DNA of 64,000 bases from Lentzea guizhouensis (GCF_001701025.1 NZ_CP016793.1:372001-436000); one strand, 5' to 3'; positions 1 through 11,086 are shown, counted from the first letter of the stretch. The notes: generated from the letters alone by a model not told the origin. A program made the numbers and translations.

Positions 1-53
1 GCGGCGTTGAGCTGGTCGAACAAGTAGTCGCGCAAGTCGTCGAACGAACGCAT
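1..53 (-). CDS. 5' end of an unrecognised gene leaving the left edge
   Basis: Read on the minus strand, the first 53 bases give an ATG and 16 more codons (MRSFDDLRDYLFDQLNA) before the window ends. A strong ribosome binding site, GGGGGATGG, lies directly before the ATG, and this decides the start. Too little is visible to assign a family. The gene is divergent from the HNH gene, and bases 54-189 are their shared upstream region, in which I see no clear operator. Confidence 0.45.
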   Translation of the reverse strand, partial: MRSFDDLRDYLFDQLNA

Positions 54-189
54 CCATCCCCCTGCGACAACACGGAAAGGGACGGCCGGGAGATGGCCGC
101 CCCTTTGGCGTTGTTCTATCAGACCGCCCACATGCGAAACGCAAATGGCTCCGCCGCCGACAAGGAGGGGCAACGGACCGGGAGGGCAC

Positions 190-702
190 ATGGACGCCAA
201 GCACGTGGTCGAGCACTGGGCACCGCTGGAGCAGGTGGCGGTCGACTGGAGCGAGGCGCACGAACGGTGCTGGCGCTGCGGATACCGCGCCCCGCTGCAG
301 ACCTGCCACATCGTGCCGGAGTCGCTGGGCGGCACCGATGTGGTGTCGAACCTCGTGCTGCTGTGCGGTCGTTGTCGCCGAGAAGCCCCTACACACGCCG
401 ATCCGCGCTATCTGTGGCGTTGGCTGCGTGCGACGTCGGTGTCCACGCACGACACGTACTGGACCATCCGCGGGTGGGCGGAGTTCGAGGTCATCTTCGG
501 CCGCAAGCCGTTGGAGTGCTTCAAAGAGGCCGCGGTCGACCACGGGACGTTGAACGCGGAATGCCGTGAGCTGGCGGCCGATGAGTTCGCGAAGACCGTC
601 GTGCAGTTCGGGGAGGCGAAGCTCAACCCGTCGACGATCGCGTGTGTGATCGCGGAGATCGAGAAGAAGCTGGCGGACCGCCACGGCATCGAGCTGCCGT
701 GA
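190..702 (+). CDS. HNH endonuclease domain protein
   Basis: A 170-residue protein with a compact HNH nuclease core. Seen: a CWRC zinc knuckle (Cys27, Cys30), then CHIVPESLGG with the catalytic-type His40, then NLVLLCGRC with Cys59 and Cys62. Two Cys-x2-Cys pairs bracketing the beta-beta-alpha-metal fold are typical of stand-alone HNH proteins. The C-terminal half (about 75-170) is helical and not recognised. The ATG at 190 was chosen over in-frame starts from 145 because GGGAGG precedes it. There is no neighbouring methylase or phage gene, so a role in restriction or in a mobile element is not supported; substrate unknown. It ends 15 bases before nrdJ, which converges on it. Confidence 0.85.
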   Translation: MDAKHVVEHWAPLEQVAVDWSEAHERCWRCGYRAPLQTCHIVPESLGGTDVVSNLVLLCGRCRREAPTHADPRYLWRWLRATSVSTHDTYWTIRGWAEFEVIFGRKPLECFKEAAVDHGTLNAECRELAADEFAKTVVQFGEAKLNPSTIACVIAEIEKKLADRHGIELP

Positions 703-717
703 CGGTCCGCCCACTCA

Positions 718-3549
<2,832 letters not shown>

Positions 3550-3617
3550 GGTGGATCTCCCTCGTGCTGGTGCTTCAGAAAAAGATGTTGATGTCGCGCG
3601 CTTGTGATGCGCGCCGA

Positions 3618-4085
3618 TCACTGCTCCTGGGCCGCTTCGGCCCGGGCAGTGCGAAGATCGAGGATTTCCTTCTCGAAGTCCTCGACGGACGAGAAGGACC
3701 TGTAAACGCTCGCGAAGCGCAGATAAGCGACCTCGTCGAGCTCGCGCAGGGGCCCGAGAATGGCCAGACCCACCTCGTGGCTCGGGATTTCCGCGCATCC
3801 CGTCGACCGGATCGACTCTTCCACCCGCTGGGCGAGCACCTGGAACGCGTCCTCGTCGACCGGGCGGCCCTGGCACGCCCTGCGCACGCCGACGACCACC
3901 TTGTCGCGGCTGAAGGGCTCCGTCACCCCGGAGCGCTTGACCACGGCGAGAACCGCTTCTTCGACCGTGGTGAACCTGCGGCTGCAGCTGTTGCAGGAGC
4001 GGCGACGACGGATCACCTGACCCTCGTCCACCTCACGGGAGTCGACCACCCGCGAGTCCGAATGGCGGCAGAACGGACACCGCAC
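3618..4085 (-). CDS. nrdR: Transcriptional repressor of ribonucleotide reductase genes
   Basis: NrdR represses ribonucleotide reductase genes in response to (d)ATP occupancy. This 155-residue protein has the full family layout: an N-terminal zinc ribbon with Cys3, Cys6, Cys31 and Cys34, then an ATP-cone (about residues 46-136, starting [15 protein letters not shown]). The length is normal. It is the first gene of an operon with nrdJ. The upstream region holds two NrdR-box-like sites 32 bases apart, so autoregulation of nrdRJ is expected. The gene order nrdR, chiZ-like, lexA matches Mycobacterium tuberculosis Rv2718c-Rv2720. Confidence 0.97.
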   Translation of the reverse strand: MRCPFCRHSDSRVVDSREVDEGQVIRRRRSCNSCSRRFTTVEEAVLAVVKRSGVTEPFSRDKVVVGVRRACQGRPVDEDAFQVLAQRVEESIRSTGCAEIPSHEVGLAILGPLRELDEVAYLRFASVYRSFSSVEDFEKEILDLRTARAEAAQEQ

Positions 4086-4142
4086 GCCACCTCACCCCTT
4101 CCCCCGCGCAGCATCCATCGCAGCAGCCTCACTGGTCGGGTT

Positions 4143-4190
4143 ACCCACAACCTGTGGACTACTTACAACGGTGCAACCACTAGATGTAGG
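4143..4190. promoter_or_regulatory. Pair of putative NrdR boxes upstream of nrdR
   Basis: Two related imperfect palindromes share the pattern CCAC(A/T)A-N2-TGT(A/G)G: CCACAACCTGTGG at 4145-4157 and CCACTAGATGTAGG at 4177-4190. Their starts are 32 bases apart, about three helical turns, as expected for paired NrdR boxes. They lie roughly 60-105 bases before the nrdR start. Their identity as NrdR sites is inferred from position and symmetry. Confidence 0.5.
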
Positions 4191-4282
4191 GGTAGAACCT
4201 AGATCGCAACAGGGCGCCGACGCAACTCGACACACCACCCGAACGGGCGAACGTTGCGCCGATCAGGGGCGATTACACAAAG

Positions 4283-4320
4283 ATGCCCGCGATGACGGAG
4301 AGTTCACGTCATCGCGGGCA
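4283..4320 (-). terminator. Hairpin terminator after the chiZ-like gene
   Basis: A perfect 14-bp inverted repeat (TGCCCGCGATGACG with its complement) encloses a 10-base loop. It starts 27 bases past the chiZ-like stop and lies before the nrdR promoter, so it should insulate nrdRJ from SOS-driven transcription. There is no U-tract, as is usual in G+C-rich actinobacteria. Confidence 0.7.
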
Positions 4321-4346
4321 CCAAGACACAAGATGTAGGGGTCGCC

Positions 4347-4619
4347 CTACGGCGTGACCCCCATCTGCTGGAGGTAGAGCACGCCGAGCGCGATGACCGT
4401 CAGGGCACTCAGCGCGCCGACGGCGATCAGCTCCAGAGCGGACTCGCGCTGGGGTCGCACCTCGCACGAGCGCGACTCGCGCGAGGACGGAACCAAGACG
4501 GGGCGCGGCTTCGTGGCCGGGCGCTTCGGCATCACACGCGGACCCGAACGGAGTGGACGGCCCGCTGCGACGTCCGCGTCCTCGACAACGCGCAACCGCT
4601 TCTCGACCAGTACCGCCAT
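4347..4619 (-). CDS. ChiZ/DivS-position SOS membrane protein without LysM
   Basis: A 90-residue protein: an Arg/Pro-rich cytoplasmic part (1-60) and one transmembrane helix (about 61-83, [20 protein letters not shown]), then only about seven residues outside. It sits divergent to lexA and next to nrdR, exactly where M. tuberculosis has Rv2719c (ChiZ) and Corynebacterium has divS, both SOS-induced inhibitors of cell division. A perfect SOS box lies 32 bases before its start. ChiZ carries an extracytoplasmic LysM domain; none is present here, while the arginine-rich tail and the helix are kept. The start at 4619 follows GGAGGGCGTC and is preferred to the ATG at 4631. The role in halting septation is inferred. 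Confidence 0.8.
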   Translation of the reverse strand: MAVLVEKRLRVVEDADVAAGRPLRSGPRVMPKRPATKPRPVLVPSSRESRSCEVRPQRESALELIAVGALSALTVIALGVLYLQQMGVTP

Positions 4620-4650
4620 GACGCCCTCCATTGCAGGTCAAGCACCATGA

Positions 4651-4666
4651 TCGAACACAGGTTCGA
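4651..4666. promoter_or_regulatory. SOS box (LexA site), perfect match
   Basis: TCGAACACAGGTTCGA matches the actinobacterial LexA operator TCGAAC-N4-GTTCGA at every fixed position. It is 32 bases upstream of the chiZ-like start and 172 bases upstream of the lexA start, so it mainly controls the chiZ-like gene. Confidence 0.9.
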
Positions 4667-4731
4667 TCGAACGTCCGTGCGAATTTCTACCAGAACGTCA
4701 CCCCGGACGCCACAACACGCCGCCAAATACC

Positions 4732-4747
4732 TCGAACAGGTGTTTGA
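4732..4747. promoter_or_regulatory. SOS box upstream of lexA, one mismatch
   Basis: TCGAACAGGTGTTTGA differs from TCGAAC-N4-GTTCGA at one base. It lies 91 bases before the lexA GTG and would give lexA autoregulation separate from the operator of the divergent gene. Confidence 0.8.
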
Positions 4748-4838
4748 TCTGTGCAGCAAACACGACTACCGTCGACCAGGAAGATCGACGGAGGCCGGAA
4801 TCCCATTCGAACTGGGGGCGGCGAGGAGGACAGCGACC

Positions 4839-5531
4839 GTGGCAGGCAAGACGATCGACCCAGACCCCGCTGTCGTGGGGACAGAGGTGAGCGAGATCGC
4901 GGGCAACGCCGGCCTGACCCTGCGCCAGCGCAAGGTGCTCGACGTCATCCGCGACTGGGTCGACCGCTTCGGCTACCCGCCGAGCGTGCGGGAGATCGGT
5001 GAGGCCGTCGGCCTGACCTCGACGTCGTCGGTGGCCTACCAGCTGCGCGCGCTGGAGCGGAAGGGCTTCCTGCGCCGCGACCCGAACCGCCCGCGCGCGG
5101 TGGGGATGCTGCCGCCCGAGATCGACCCCGGGCTCGACCCGATGTCCAAGCCGACGCCCGCGTACGTGCCGATGGTCGGCCGGATCGCGGCCGGTGGTCC
5201 GATCCTGGCGGAGGAGTCGATCGAGGACGTGTTCCCGCTGCCGCGCGAGATCGTCGGTGAGGGCGAGCTGTTCCTGCTGCGCGTCGTCGGTGACTCGATG
5301 ATCGACGCCGCGATCACCGACGGCGACTGGGTCGTGATCCGCAAGCAGCCCACGGCCGACCAGGGCGAGATCGTCGCCGCCATGATCGACGGCGAGGCGA
5401 CGGTGAAGACGTTCAAGCGCAAGGACGGCCACGTGTGGCTGATGCCGCACAACCCGGCCTACCAGCCGATCAACGGCGACGAGGCCACCATCCTCGGCAA
5501 GGTCGTCACGGTGCTGCGGCGCCTGCCGTAG
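4839..5531 (+). CDS. lexA: LexA, SOS response repressor and self-cleaving protease
   Basis: LexA represses DNA-damage genes and cleaves itself when RecA filaments form. The protein is 230 residues from GTG 4839, preceded by GAGGAGG; an earlier in-frame ATG at 4647 would span both operators and is rejected. Seen: an N-terminal winged helix (about 25-85, with [15 protein letters not shown] as recognition region), the cleavage site Ala118-Gly119 in RIAAGGP, catalytic Ser153 in GDSM and Lys190 in ATVKTFK. All catalytic residues are intact. It ends by overlapping the converging regulator gene by 26 bases. Confidence 0.97.
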   Translation: MAGKTIDPDPAVVGTEVSEIAGNAGLTLRQRKVLDVIRDWVDRFGYPPSVREIGEAVGLTSTSSVAYQLRALERKGFLRRDPNRPRAVGMLPPEIDPGLDPMSKPTPAYVPMVGRIAAGGPILAEESIEDVFPLPREIVGEGELFLLRVVGDSMIDAAITDGDWVVIRKQPTADQGEIVAAMIDGEATVKTFKRKDGHVWLMPHNPAYQPINGDEATILGKVVTVLRRLP

Positions 5532-6294
5532 GTTCGCCGGTTCCGCTTCCTGCTGTGCGCGCGCCCGTGGTTTCGCCGCGGGCGCGTTTCTTCTTGTCGA
5601 AGAAGTCCAGCCACTTCTGCCTCGTGGCCTCCATGTCCACGACGACGAAGCTGAAGAACTGGCCCATGTCCTTGAGGCGCGCGCCCACCGGCGTGTCGAG
5701 ACCGAAGATCTCGGCACCGTCCAGCGCGGTGTGCGCCCAGGTGCTGTTCCGCTGGGCACTGGACAGCCACGCGCGGTACCAGATGTCGTCGTCCAGGAAG
5801 TAGCGCATGCGCTTGCCGTCGCGTTCGGCGCGCAGCAGGTCCAGGTTCTGCAGGTAGGCCGTCGTCCGCGAGACGGTGCCCGGGCTGACCGACAGCCGCA
5901 GCACCAGCTCCGTGGCGGACAGGCTGCCCTTGTCACACATGAAGATCTCGGCGAGGATCCGCGCCGCCGTGCGCGTGAGGCCGGTCTGCCGGAACACCGC
6001 GACCAGCCGCAGGTGGAACTCCTGCACCTTCCCCGGACTGCGGTCGAACGAGTAGGCCTCGTCGTCCACGTCGAGGTCGTCGACCGCGGGCATCCGGCGC
6101 ATGGCCCGTTCGCTCGCGGCCCGGTGCGCGGCGCCCGGCCGGTAGTTGTTGTGGCCGCCGTTGCGGAGCACTTCCCGCTGGATCGTCGACGCGGGCCTTT
6201 GCAACCGCCTCCCGATTTCGGAGTACCCCAGCCCGTCCCACAGCCACTGGGCGATGAGCTGCCGTTCCTCTTCGTTTAGCCGTTTACCAGGCAC
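5506..6294 (-). CDS. Two-HTH transcriptional regulator next to the P450
   Basis: A 262-residue regulator. Residues 1-45 ([16 protein letters not shown], then [15 protein letters not shown]) form a helix-turn-helix like the IS30-type HTH_38 domain. Residues about 100-165 ([15 protein letters not shown], then [17 protein letters not shown]) form a second, MarR/GbsR-like winged helix. The C-terminal third is helical and ends in a Gly/Thr/Ala-rich tail. It is divergent from the P450 gene, with only 108 bases between them, filled by a dispersed inverted-repeat element. Control of itself or of the P450 is an inference. Its last 26 bases overlap the end of lexA. Confidence 0.75.
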   Translation of the reverse strand: MPGKRLNEEERQLIAQWLWDGLGYSEIGRRLQRPASTIQREVLRNGGHNNYRPGAAHRAASERAMRRMPAVDDLDVDDEAYSFDRSPGKVQEFHLRLVAVFRQTGLTRTAARILAEIFMCDKGSLSATELVLRLSVSPGTVSRTTAYLQNLDLLRAERDGKRMRYFLDDDIWYRAWLSSAQRNSTWAHTALDGAEIFGLDTPVGARLKDMGQFFSFVVVDMEATRQKWLDFFDKKKRARGETTGARTAGSGTGEPTAGAAAP

Positions 6295-6323
6295 GACCTC
6301 ATGGTGCCTTGCGCTTCAAGCCA

Positions 6324-6392
6324 TTGCAACGAGTCTTTTGACTTCGTCCGCAAACGTTTTTAGCTTGCAGGTAGGGGAAGACCTCGTTGCAA
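6324..6392. repeat. Dispersed inverted-repeat element, copy A
   Basis: Outer arms TTGCAACGAGTCTT (6324-6337) and AAGACCTCGTTGCAA (6378-6392) pair with one bulge and enclose the family core CGTCCGCAAACG. The element fills most of the regulator/P450 intergenic space and ends just before the AGGGGGA ribosome binding site of the P450. Related copies are at 33869, 34177 and 40370. Confidence 0.7.
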
Positions 6393-6402
6393 GGGGGAAG
6401 CA

Positions 6403-7524
6403 ATGCCACTCAGCCCGATGACGTACCCGGACGGGCACGTCGGCTGGCGCGCGCACGACCACGGAACCGTGCGCGCCGTGCTCGCGGACAACCGGTTCAG
6501 CATCCGGCCGGACCTGATGCACAACCCGTTCGGTCCCGGCAGTCCCGGTGACGCGCCGCCGTCGCCGCCCGGTGCGTTCACCGACCACGACCCGCCGGAG
6601 CACACGCGCTACCGCGGCAGGCTGACCGGGCAGTTCACCGTGCGGCGGATGCGGCTGCTGGCCGAGCGGCTCGAGGAGATCACCGCGGCCCAGCTCGACG
6701 TGCTCGCGGCGGCGGGGTCACCGGCGGACCTGGTGGAGCACTTCTGCTCACCGGTGCCGGGGTTGATGATCTGCGAGCTGCTGGGCGTGCCGTACGAGCG
6801 GCGCGGGGAGTTCCACCAGGACGCGATGCTGCTGACCGGCGCCAGCGGGGCGGAGGCCGGCGAGGCCGAGGCGATGTTCGAGGCGTTCGGGCGGCTGCAG
6901 CGGTTCATGCTGGAGATGGTCGCGGCGAAGCGGGAGCAGCCGACCGACGACCTGCTCAGCGACCTCGTCAACGCCGAAGCCGGGTCAGCTGACCCGTTGT
7001 CCGACGACGAGATGGCGGCGATGGGCATGGCGTTGCTCGGCGGCGGGCTCGACACGACGACGAACATGCTCTCGCTCGGGACGCTGGAGCTGCTGCGTGA
7101 CCGAGCTCGGGTGGAGGCGATGCTGGCCCGGCCCGACGCCGCCGTCGAGGAGCTGCTGCGATATATCAGTTTGACGCCCGTCACGGTGCGCACGGCGTTG
7201 GAGGACGTCGAGGTCGACGGCGTGCTCGTGCGCAAGGGCGACACGGTGAAGGTCGAGCTCGGCTCCGCGAACCGCGACCCGGCACGCTACGCCGATCCCG
7301 ACGTGCTCGACCTGGCGCGAGGTGCGGCGGGGCACGTGGCGTTCGGGCACGGCATCCACCAGTGCATCGGGCAGCACCTGGCGCGGGTCGAGCTGAAGAT
7401 CGCCTTCCCCGGCCTGTTCGCGCGGTTCCCGAAGCTGCGGCTCGCCGTGCCGGAGGAAGAGCTGCCGCACCGGGCGAGCCTGGTGATCGGCGGGCTGGAA
7501 CGCATGCCTGTCGCCTGGGACTAG
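6403..7524 (+). CDS. Cytochrome P450 monooxygenase
   Basis: A soluble bacterial-type P450 of 373 residues. Seen: the heme loop FGHGIHQCIG with the cysteine ligand near residue 321, the K-helix ExxR as EELLR near 249, and an I-helix GGGLDTTTN near 210 in place of the usual AGxDTT oxygen-activation groove. The protein is slightly short at the N terminus compared with the usual 395-410 residues, but the start at 6403 has a good AGGGGGA site. Codons 253-256 fall in the AT-rich word GATATATCAGT, unlike the rest of the gene. No ferredoxin or ferredoxin reductase is nearby, and the substrate cannot be predicted. Confidence 0.93.
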   Translation: MPLSPMTYPDGHVGWRAHDHGTVRAVLADNRFSIRPDLMHNPFGPGSPGDAPPSPPGAFTDHDPPEHTRYRGRLTGQFTVRRMRLLAERLEEITAAQLDVLAAAGSPADLVEHFCSPVPGLMICELLGVPYERRGEFHQDAMLLTGASGAEAGEAEAMFEAFGRLQRFMLEMVAAKREQPTDDLLSDLVNAEAGSADPLSDDEMAAMGMALLGGGLDTTTNMLSLGTLELLRDRARVEAMLARPDAAVEELLRYISLTPVTVRTALEDVEVDGVLVRKGDTVKVELGSANRDPARYADPDVLDLARGAAGHVAFGHGIHQCIGQHLARVELKIAFPGLFARFPKLRLAVPEEELPHRASLVIGGLERMPVAWD

Positions 7525-7567
7525 AACAGCGGTACTGGTGGGGCGCGGAGTGCGGGAGCCTGCTGTC

Positions 7568-7912
7568 GTGACCCAGGAACCTCCGTCGCCGCGGTTCACC
7601 GAAACGCAGATCGTCGAGTGGCTGATCGCGGAATGCCGAGATGTGTCCGACCGGGTGACAACCGTGACCACGTCCGGCGACCGCATCCTCACCGCGGGCG
7701 TGACGGTGATGGCGATCGCCGTCACCGTCGCGATCGGGGGTGGCAAGGGTTACCTGCTGATGTGGTTTCCCTTCGCCGTCTCGGTCGTGATCCTCCACGC
7801 CCTGTACCTCAAGAAGACGGCACGGAGCTTGATGGGGTACCAGCTCGGCTTGGAGAAGGAGATCGCGCGACGCACCGGTCTTCCGCTGATCGCCTGGCAG
7901 TCGCACGTCTAG
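7568..7912 (+). CDS. Membrane protein, N-terminal part of a split gene
   Basis: A 115-residue protein from GTG 7568 (GTG 7538 is an alternative) with two adjacent transmembrane helices, about 45-61 and 66-82 (KGYLLMWFPFAVSVVILHA), followed by a basic cytoplasmic stretch. No family was recognised. The reading frame continues in phase beyond the TAG at 7910-7912 into a segment with another clear membrane helix (7937-8140). The original gene was therefore probably one protein of about 190 residues broken by a nonsense codon. It begins 43 bases after the P450 stop and may be co-transcribed with it. Confidence 0.55.
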   Translation: MTQEPPSPRFTETQIVEWLIAECRDVSDRVTTVTTSGDRILTAGVTVMAIAVTVAIGGGKGYLLMWFPFAVSVVILHALYLKKTARSLMGYQLGLEKEIARRTGLPLIAWQSHV

Positions 7913-7936
7913 AAGAGCGGTCGGCCGGTCATCGGG

Positions 7937-8140
7937 TTGGCGCAAGCGCTCCGCACGACGTCGCCAGGCGCTTGGGGCCACGAGCGAGCTTGGTTGTACA
8001 TCGCGCTCACCTCGGTGAACGTCGTCGGCAGCGCTGTCCTCATCGGCTATTCCCACGTCAGTCAGCTCGGCACGACGAGGGCTGCGGAAGAGGCGATCGA
8101 GCACGCCTTCTCCGCAGCTGTCCGGCCGGTCGCCGACTGA
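7937..8140 (+). pseudogene. In-phase tail of the split membrane gene
   Basis: This frame is the same as that of the preceding membrane gene, separated from it only by TAG 7910-7912. It encodes about 67 residues with one transmembrane helix (AWLYIALTSVNVVGSAVLIG) and an alanine-rich amphipathic end. The only start available is a TTG at 7937 with no ribosome binding site, so independent expression is doubtful. Stop-codon read-through, a base error or a recent nonsense mutation would explain it. Confidence 0.4.
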
Positions 8141-8146
8141 GTTCGG

Positions 8147-9106
8147 TCAGGCGCGCCGGCGCCGGCGCAGGCCGATGACGAGGGCGACGGCGAGCACGAG
8201 GCCGCCGAGAGTCAGCGCCAGCGGCCAGTTCTGCCACGACGACGACGTCGTCGCGGTGTCCGATGGCGCGGCCTGCTGTTGCTCGGCGGCGGGCGGTGGG
8301 GCCGTGGTCGTCGGCGCGGCGGGCTTCGCGAGGGCGGCGGCACCGGCGACCGAGCGGATCGGGGTGCCGGCGCCTTCGGAGGCGGAGAGCAGGGTGCCGT
8401 CCGGGTCGAAGGCGATGGCCTCGCCCTGGGGTTCATTCGGCAGCGGGACCCGGACCGGGTCGCCGGACAGCGCCTTCACCAGGTCGCCGTCGGGGACCCG
8501 GAAGAGGTACGCCTCGGTGTAGGTGCGCAGAGCCACGACGGAGCCGTCGCGCATCGACGCGGCACCCGTCACCAAGCGCGTGTCGAGGCTGCCCTCCAGA
8601 GGGCCGCCCGGCGTGTCGGTCGTCGCCAGCGATATGCGTGCCACCTGCTCCAACGGCACCGAAACATCAGTTCGCAGCGGCGCTGCGGGGCGATATATCA
8701 GTGCGGAGCCGAGGGGTTCCTTGGTGACGATGTAGGGCGTGCCGGACTTGTCGAGCAGCAACGCCTCGGCGTCGTGCTTGCCGTCCGGGTAGGTGACGCG
8801 GAACCGTTCGACGGCGCCGGAAGGCGACACCTTGTGCAGTGCGACCGTGGCACGGGACTTGTTGTTGTCGCCCGTGTCGGAAGCCCACAGGGTGCCGTCC
8901 GGCGCCATCGCGAGGTCCTCGACGTCGAACGGGTCCACGGGCGCGGTGATCGTGCGCTTCACGACGCAGTCGCGCCCGAGGACCTGGATGCGCAGCGTGC
9001 CGTTGTCGCTGTCGCTGACGGCGTAGAACTGCTTGCCGTCGGACGTGAGCCCGGAGAGCTCCTGCATGGCTACCGGGCACACGTCCACCGGTGGAGGCGG
9101 GATCAA
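8147..9106 (-). CDS. Beta-propeller/esterase-like protein with C-terminal membrane anchor
   Basis: A 319-residue protein. Residues 10-255 carry repeated propeller-like motifs (LAMAPDGTLWASDTGDN, AIAFDPDGTLLSASEG) as in extracellular phytase-like or SMP-30-like proteins. A Pro/Thr/Gln linker follows, then a transmembrane helix (about 293-315) and RRRRR at the end. Its relatives are normally exported, yet no signal peptide is visible. The TTG start overlaps the hflX stop (TTGA), and any earlier start would run into hflX. Ser and Cys after the start resemble the beginning of a mature exported domain. Codons for LIYR use the AT-rich word GATATATC with a rare ATA. Confidence 0.65.
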   Translation of the reverse strand: MIPPPPVDVCPVAMQELSGLTSDGKQFYAVSDSDNGTLRIQVLGRDCVVKRTITAPVDPFDVEDLAMAPDGTLWASDTGDNNKSRATVALHKVSPSGAVERFRVTYPDGKHDAEALLLDKSGTPYIVTKEPLGSALIYRPAAPLRTDVSVPLEQVARISLATTDTPGGPLEGSLDTRLVTGAASMRDGSVVALRTYTEAYLFRVPDGDLVKALSGDPVRVPLPNEPQGEAIAFDPDGTLLSASEGAGTPIRSVAGAAALAKPAAPTTTAPPPAAEQQQAAPSDTATTSSSWQNWPLALTLGGLVLAVALVIGLRRRRRA

Positions 9107-10560
9107 GCAGGTGATCCGTTCGTCGCGAACGGCTCGAGCACACCGGCCAGGTCCGGGCGCACACGGGCGCTGAGCAGCGTGCCCGACTCCGTGTGCTTCT
9201 CGGACAGCACCTCGCCGTCGCGGTGCACGCGGGCGACGACCTCGCCGCGCGCGTACGGCACGAGCGCCTCGACCACGACCTCCGGCCGCGGCATCAGCTC
9301 GGCGATGCGGACCTTCAGCTCCTCGATGCCGACGCCGGAGTGCGCCGACACGAACGACGCGTCCGGGAACAGGTGCCGCAGCCGGGCCAGGCCCAGGTCG
9401 CCCACCGCGTCGATCTTGTTCACGACCAGCAGCTCGCGCGGCATCGGCACGTCGTTGCGCTCGTTGATCTCGGCGAGCACCTCGCGCACCGCCTTGACCT
9501 GGCTCTCCGGCATCGCGTCGGAGCCGTCGACCACGTGCACGAGCAGGTCGGCCTGACCGACCTCCTCCAGCGTGGAGCGGAACGCCTCGACGAGCTGGTG
9601 CGGCAGGTGCCGGACGAAGCCGACGGTGTCCGTCAGCGTGTACGGCAGTCCCTCCGGCGTCAGCGCGCGGCGCGTCGTCGGGTCGAGGGTGGCGAACAGC
9701 GCGTCCTCCACCAGCACACCGGCGTCGGTCAGCGCGTTGAGCAGCGAGGACTTGCCCGCGTTCGTGTACCCGGCGATGGCGACGCTGGGGATCTCGTTCG
9801 CGACGCGGCGGCTGCGCTTGGTCTCGCGGATCACCTTGATCGCGGCGAGCTCGCGGCGCAGCTTCGCGATGCGGTCGCGGATGCGGCGCCGGTCGGTCTC
9901 GATCTTCGTCTCACCGGGACCGCGCAGACCCACACCGCCGTTGCCGCCACCGGCACGACCACCGGCCTGCCGGGACAACGTCTCACCCCAGCCACGCAGG
10001 CGCGGCATGAGGTACTGCAGCTGGGCCAGCTCGACCTGTGCCTTGCCCTCCTTGGACCGCGCGTGCTGCGCGAAGATGTCCAGGATGAGCGCGGTGCGGT
10101 CGATGACCTTGACCTTGAGCCGCTCCTCCAGCTGCCGCAGCTGGCCGGGTGAGAGCTCACCGTCGCAGATCACCGTGTCCGCGCCGGTCGCCTGCACCAC
10201 GTCGCGCAGCTCGGCGACCTTGCCGGAGCCGATGTAGGTCGCGGGGTCCGGCTTGTCGCGCCGCTGCACGACACCTTCGAGGACCTCGGAACCCGCGGTC
10301 TCGGCGAGGCGGGCCAGTTCGGCGAGCGAGGCGTCGGAGTCCGCGGCCGTGCCCTCGGTCCACACCCCGGCGAGCACGACCCGCTCCAGGCGCAGCTGGC
10401 GGTACTCGACCTCGGTGACGTCCTCGAGCTCGGTGGAGAGCCCGGCGACGCGACGCAGCGCGGCACGTTCGGCGCGCTCGTAGTCGCCCGTCGAGAAGTC
10501 GTCCTCCCACTTCTCGTCGAACTCCGGGTCGAACTCTGTGCTCTGGATGTTTTCCGTCAT
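9103..10560 (-). CDS. hflX: HflX, ribosome-associated GTPase
   Basis: HflX binds the 50S subunit and rescues or splits stalled ribosomes under stress. The protein is 485 residues from ATG 10560 (AAGGGC before it). Seen: an N-terminal HflX domain with TYIGSGKVAEL and GELSPGQLRQLE, the glycine-rich GGRAGGGNGGVGLRGPGE loop, a coiled segment, then the G domain with Walker A GYTNAGKSSLLN, switch II DTVGFVRHLPH and NKID. Length and motifs are normal. The location between lexA and dapF/miaA matches the actinobacterial order. Confidence 0.96.
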   Translation of the reverse strand: MTENIQSTEFDPEFDEKWEDDFSTGDYERAERAALRRVAGLSTELEDVTEVEYRQLRLERVVLAGVWTEGTAADSDASLAELARLAETAGSEVLEGVVQRRDKPDPATYIGSGKVAELRDVVQATGADTVICDGELSPGQLRQLEERLKVKVIDRTALILDIFAQHARSKEGKAQVELAQLQYLMPRLRGWGETLSRQAGGRAGGGNGGVGLRGPGETKIETDRRRIRDRIAKLRRELAAIKVIRETKRSRRVANEIPSVAIAGYTNAGKSSLLNALTDAGVLVEDALFATLDPTTRRALTPEGLPYTLTDTVGFVRHLPHQLVEAFRSTLEEVGQADLLVHVVDGSDAMPESQVKAVREVLAEINERNDVPMPRELLVVNKIDAVGDLGLARLRHLFPDASFVSAHSGVGIEELKVRIAELMPRPEVVVEALVPYARGEVVARVHRDGEVLSEKHTESGTLLSARVRPDLAGVLEPFATNGSPA

Positions 10561-10585
10561 TTGCCCTTCATCGTCCCATGGACCT

Positions 10586-11086
10586 TCAGTCCCCCGGATA
10601 CACCGCGAGGTAGATCGCCACACGGGGAACATCCGGTCTGACCGGTTGCGCGGCCAGCTCATCCATCAACGCTCCGAGCCGCTGCTTTAGTTCCTCCGGG
10701 TCGACGGTCACGACCAGGCGGCTCTGATCCACGTCACTGAGCCCGATGTCGGCGACCTCGCCGAGGAAAGCGTGCAACATCGCCTCGCCGACGGCGACCA
10801 TATTTTCGCTGTTGTCGAGCTCCCGCGACAGCCCGGTAGACCGATAGGGGATTTCTTTCGCGCCCCGGTTGCCCGCGCGCGGGGGCAGTGCCTCCAGGAA
10901 ACCGGTGGCCACGAGCTTGCGCACGTGGTGCAGCGTCGTGGCCGGGTCCTTGCCCAGCCGTTGCGCCAGCTCCTTGTTGGTGAGCGGGCGCTCGAACGCC
11001 ATGCGGATCATCCGCAGCCGCAGGTCGGAGCTGAGAGCCGCGGCTTCCTCGCGGGTTGCGGGACGCCGGTTCCGGGAGAACGACAC
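10586..11086 (-). CDS. ArsR-like winged-helix regulator, probably leaderless
   Basis: A 166-residue regulator with one winged helix (about 10-75: RLRMIRMAFERPLTNKELAQ, then DPATTLHHVRKLVATGFLE) and an effector-type C-terminal half. It is divergent from the MFS exporter. TACACT lies exactly six bases before GTG 11086, so the transcript may start on the initiation codon; no ribosome binding site is present. A perfect inverted repeat beside this hexamer is the likely operator. A much longer open frame through the MFS gene in the same phase is an artefact of high G+C. Confidence 0.85.
   Translation of the reverse strand: MSFSRNRRPATREEAAALSSDLRLRMIRMAFERPLTNKELAQRLGKDPATTLHHVRKLVATGFLEALPPRAGNRGAKEIPYRSTGLSRELDNSENMVAVGEAMLHAFLGEVADIGLSDVDQSRLVVTVDPEELKQRLGALMDELAAQPVRPDVPRVAIYLAVYPGD

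Noticed and set aside
3550..3617. Cobalamin riboswitch before the B12-dependent reductase
   Set aside because: Only 68 bases separate nrdR and nrdJ and no B12-box-like sequence is present there or before nrdR.
4324..4342. Third NrdR-like site (CACAAGATGTAGGGG)
   Set aside because: It resembles the box at 4177 but lies upstream of a strong terminator and just after the chiZ-like stop, too far from the nrdR promoter to be convincing.
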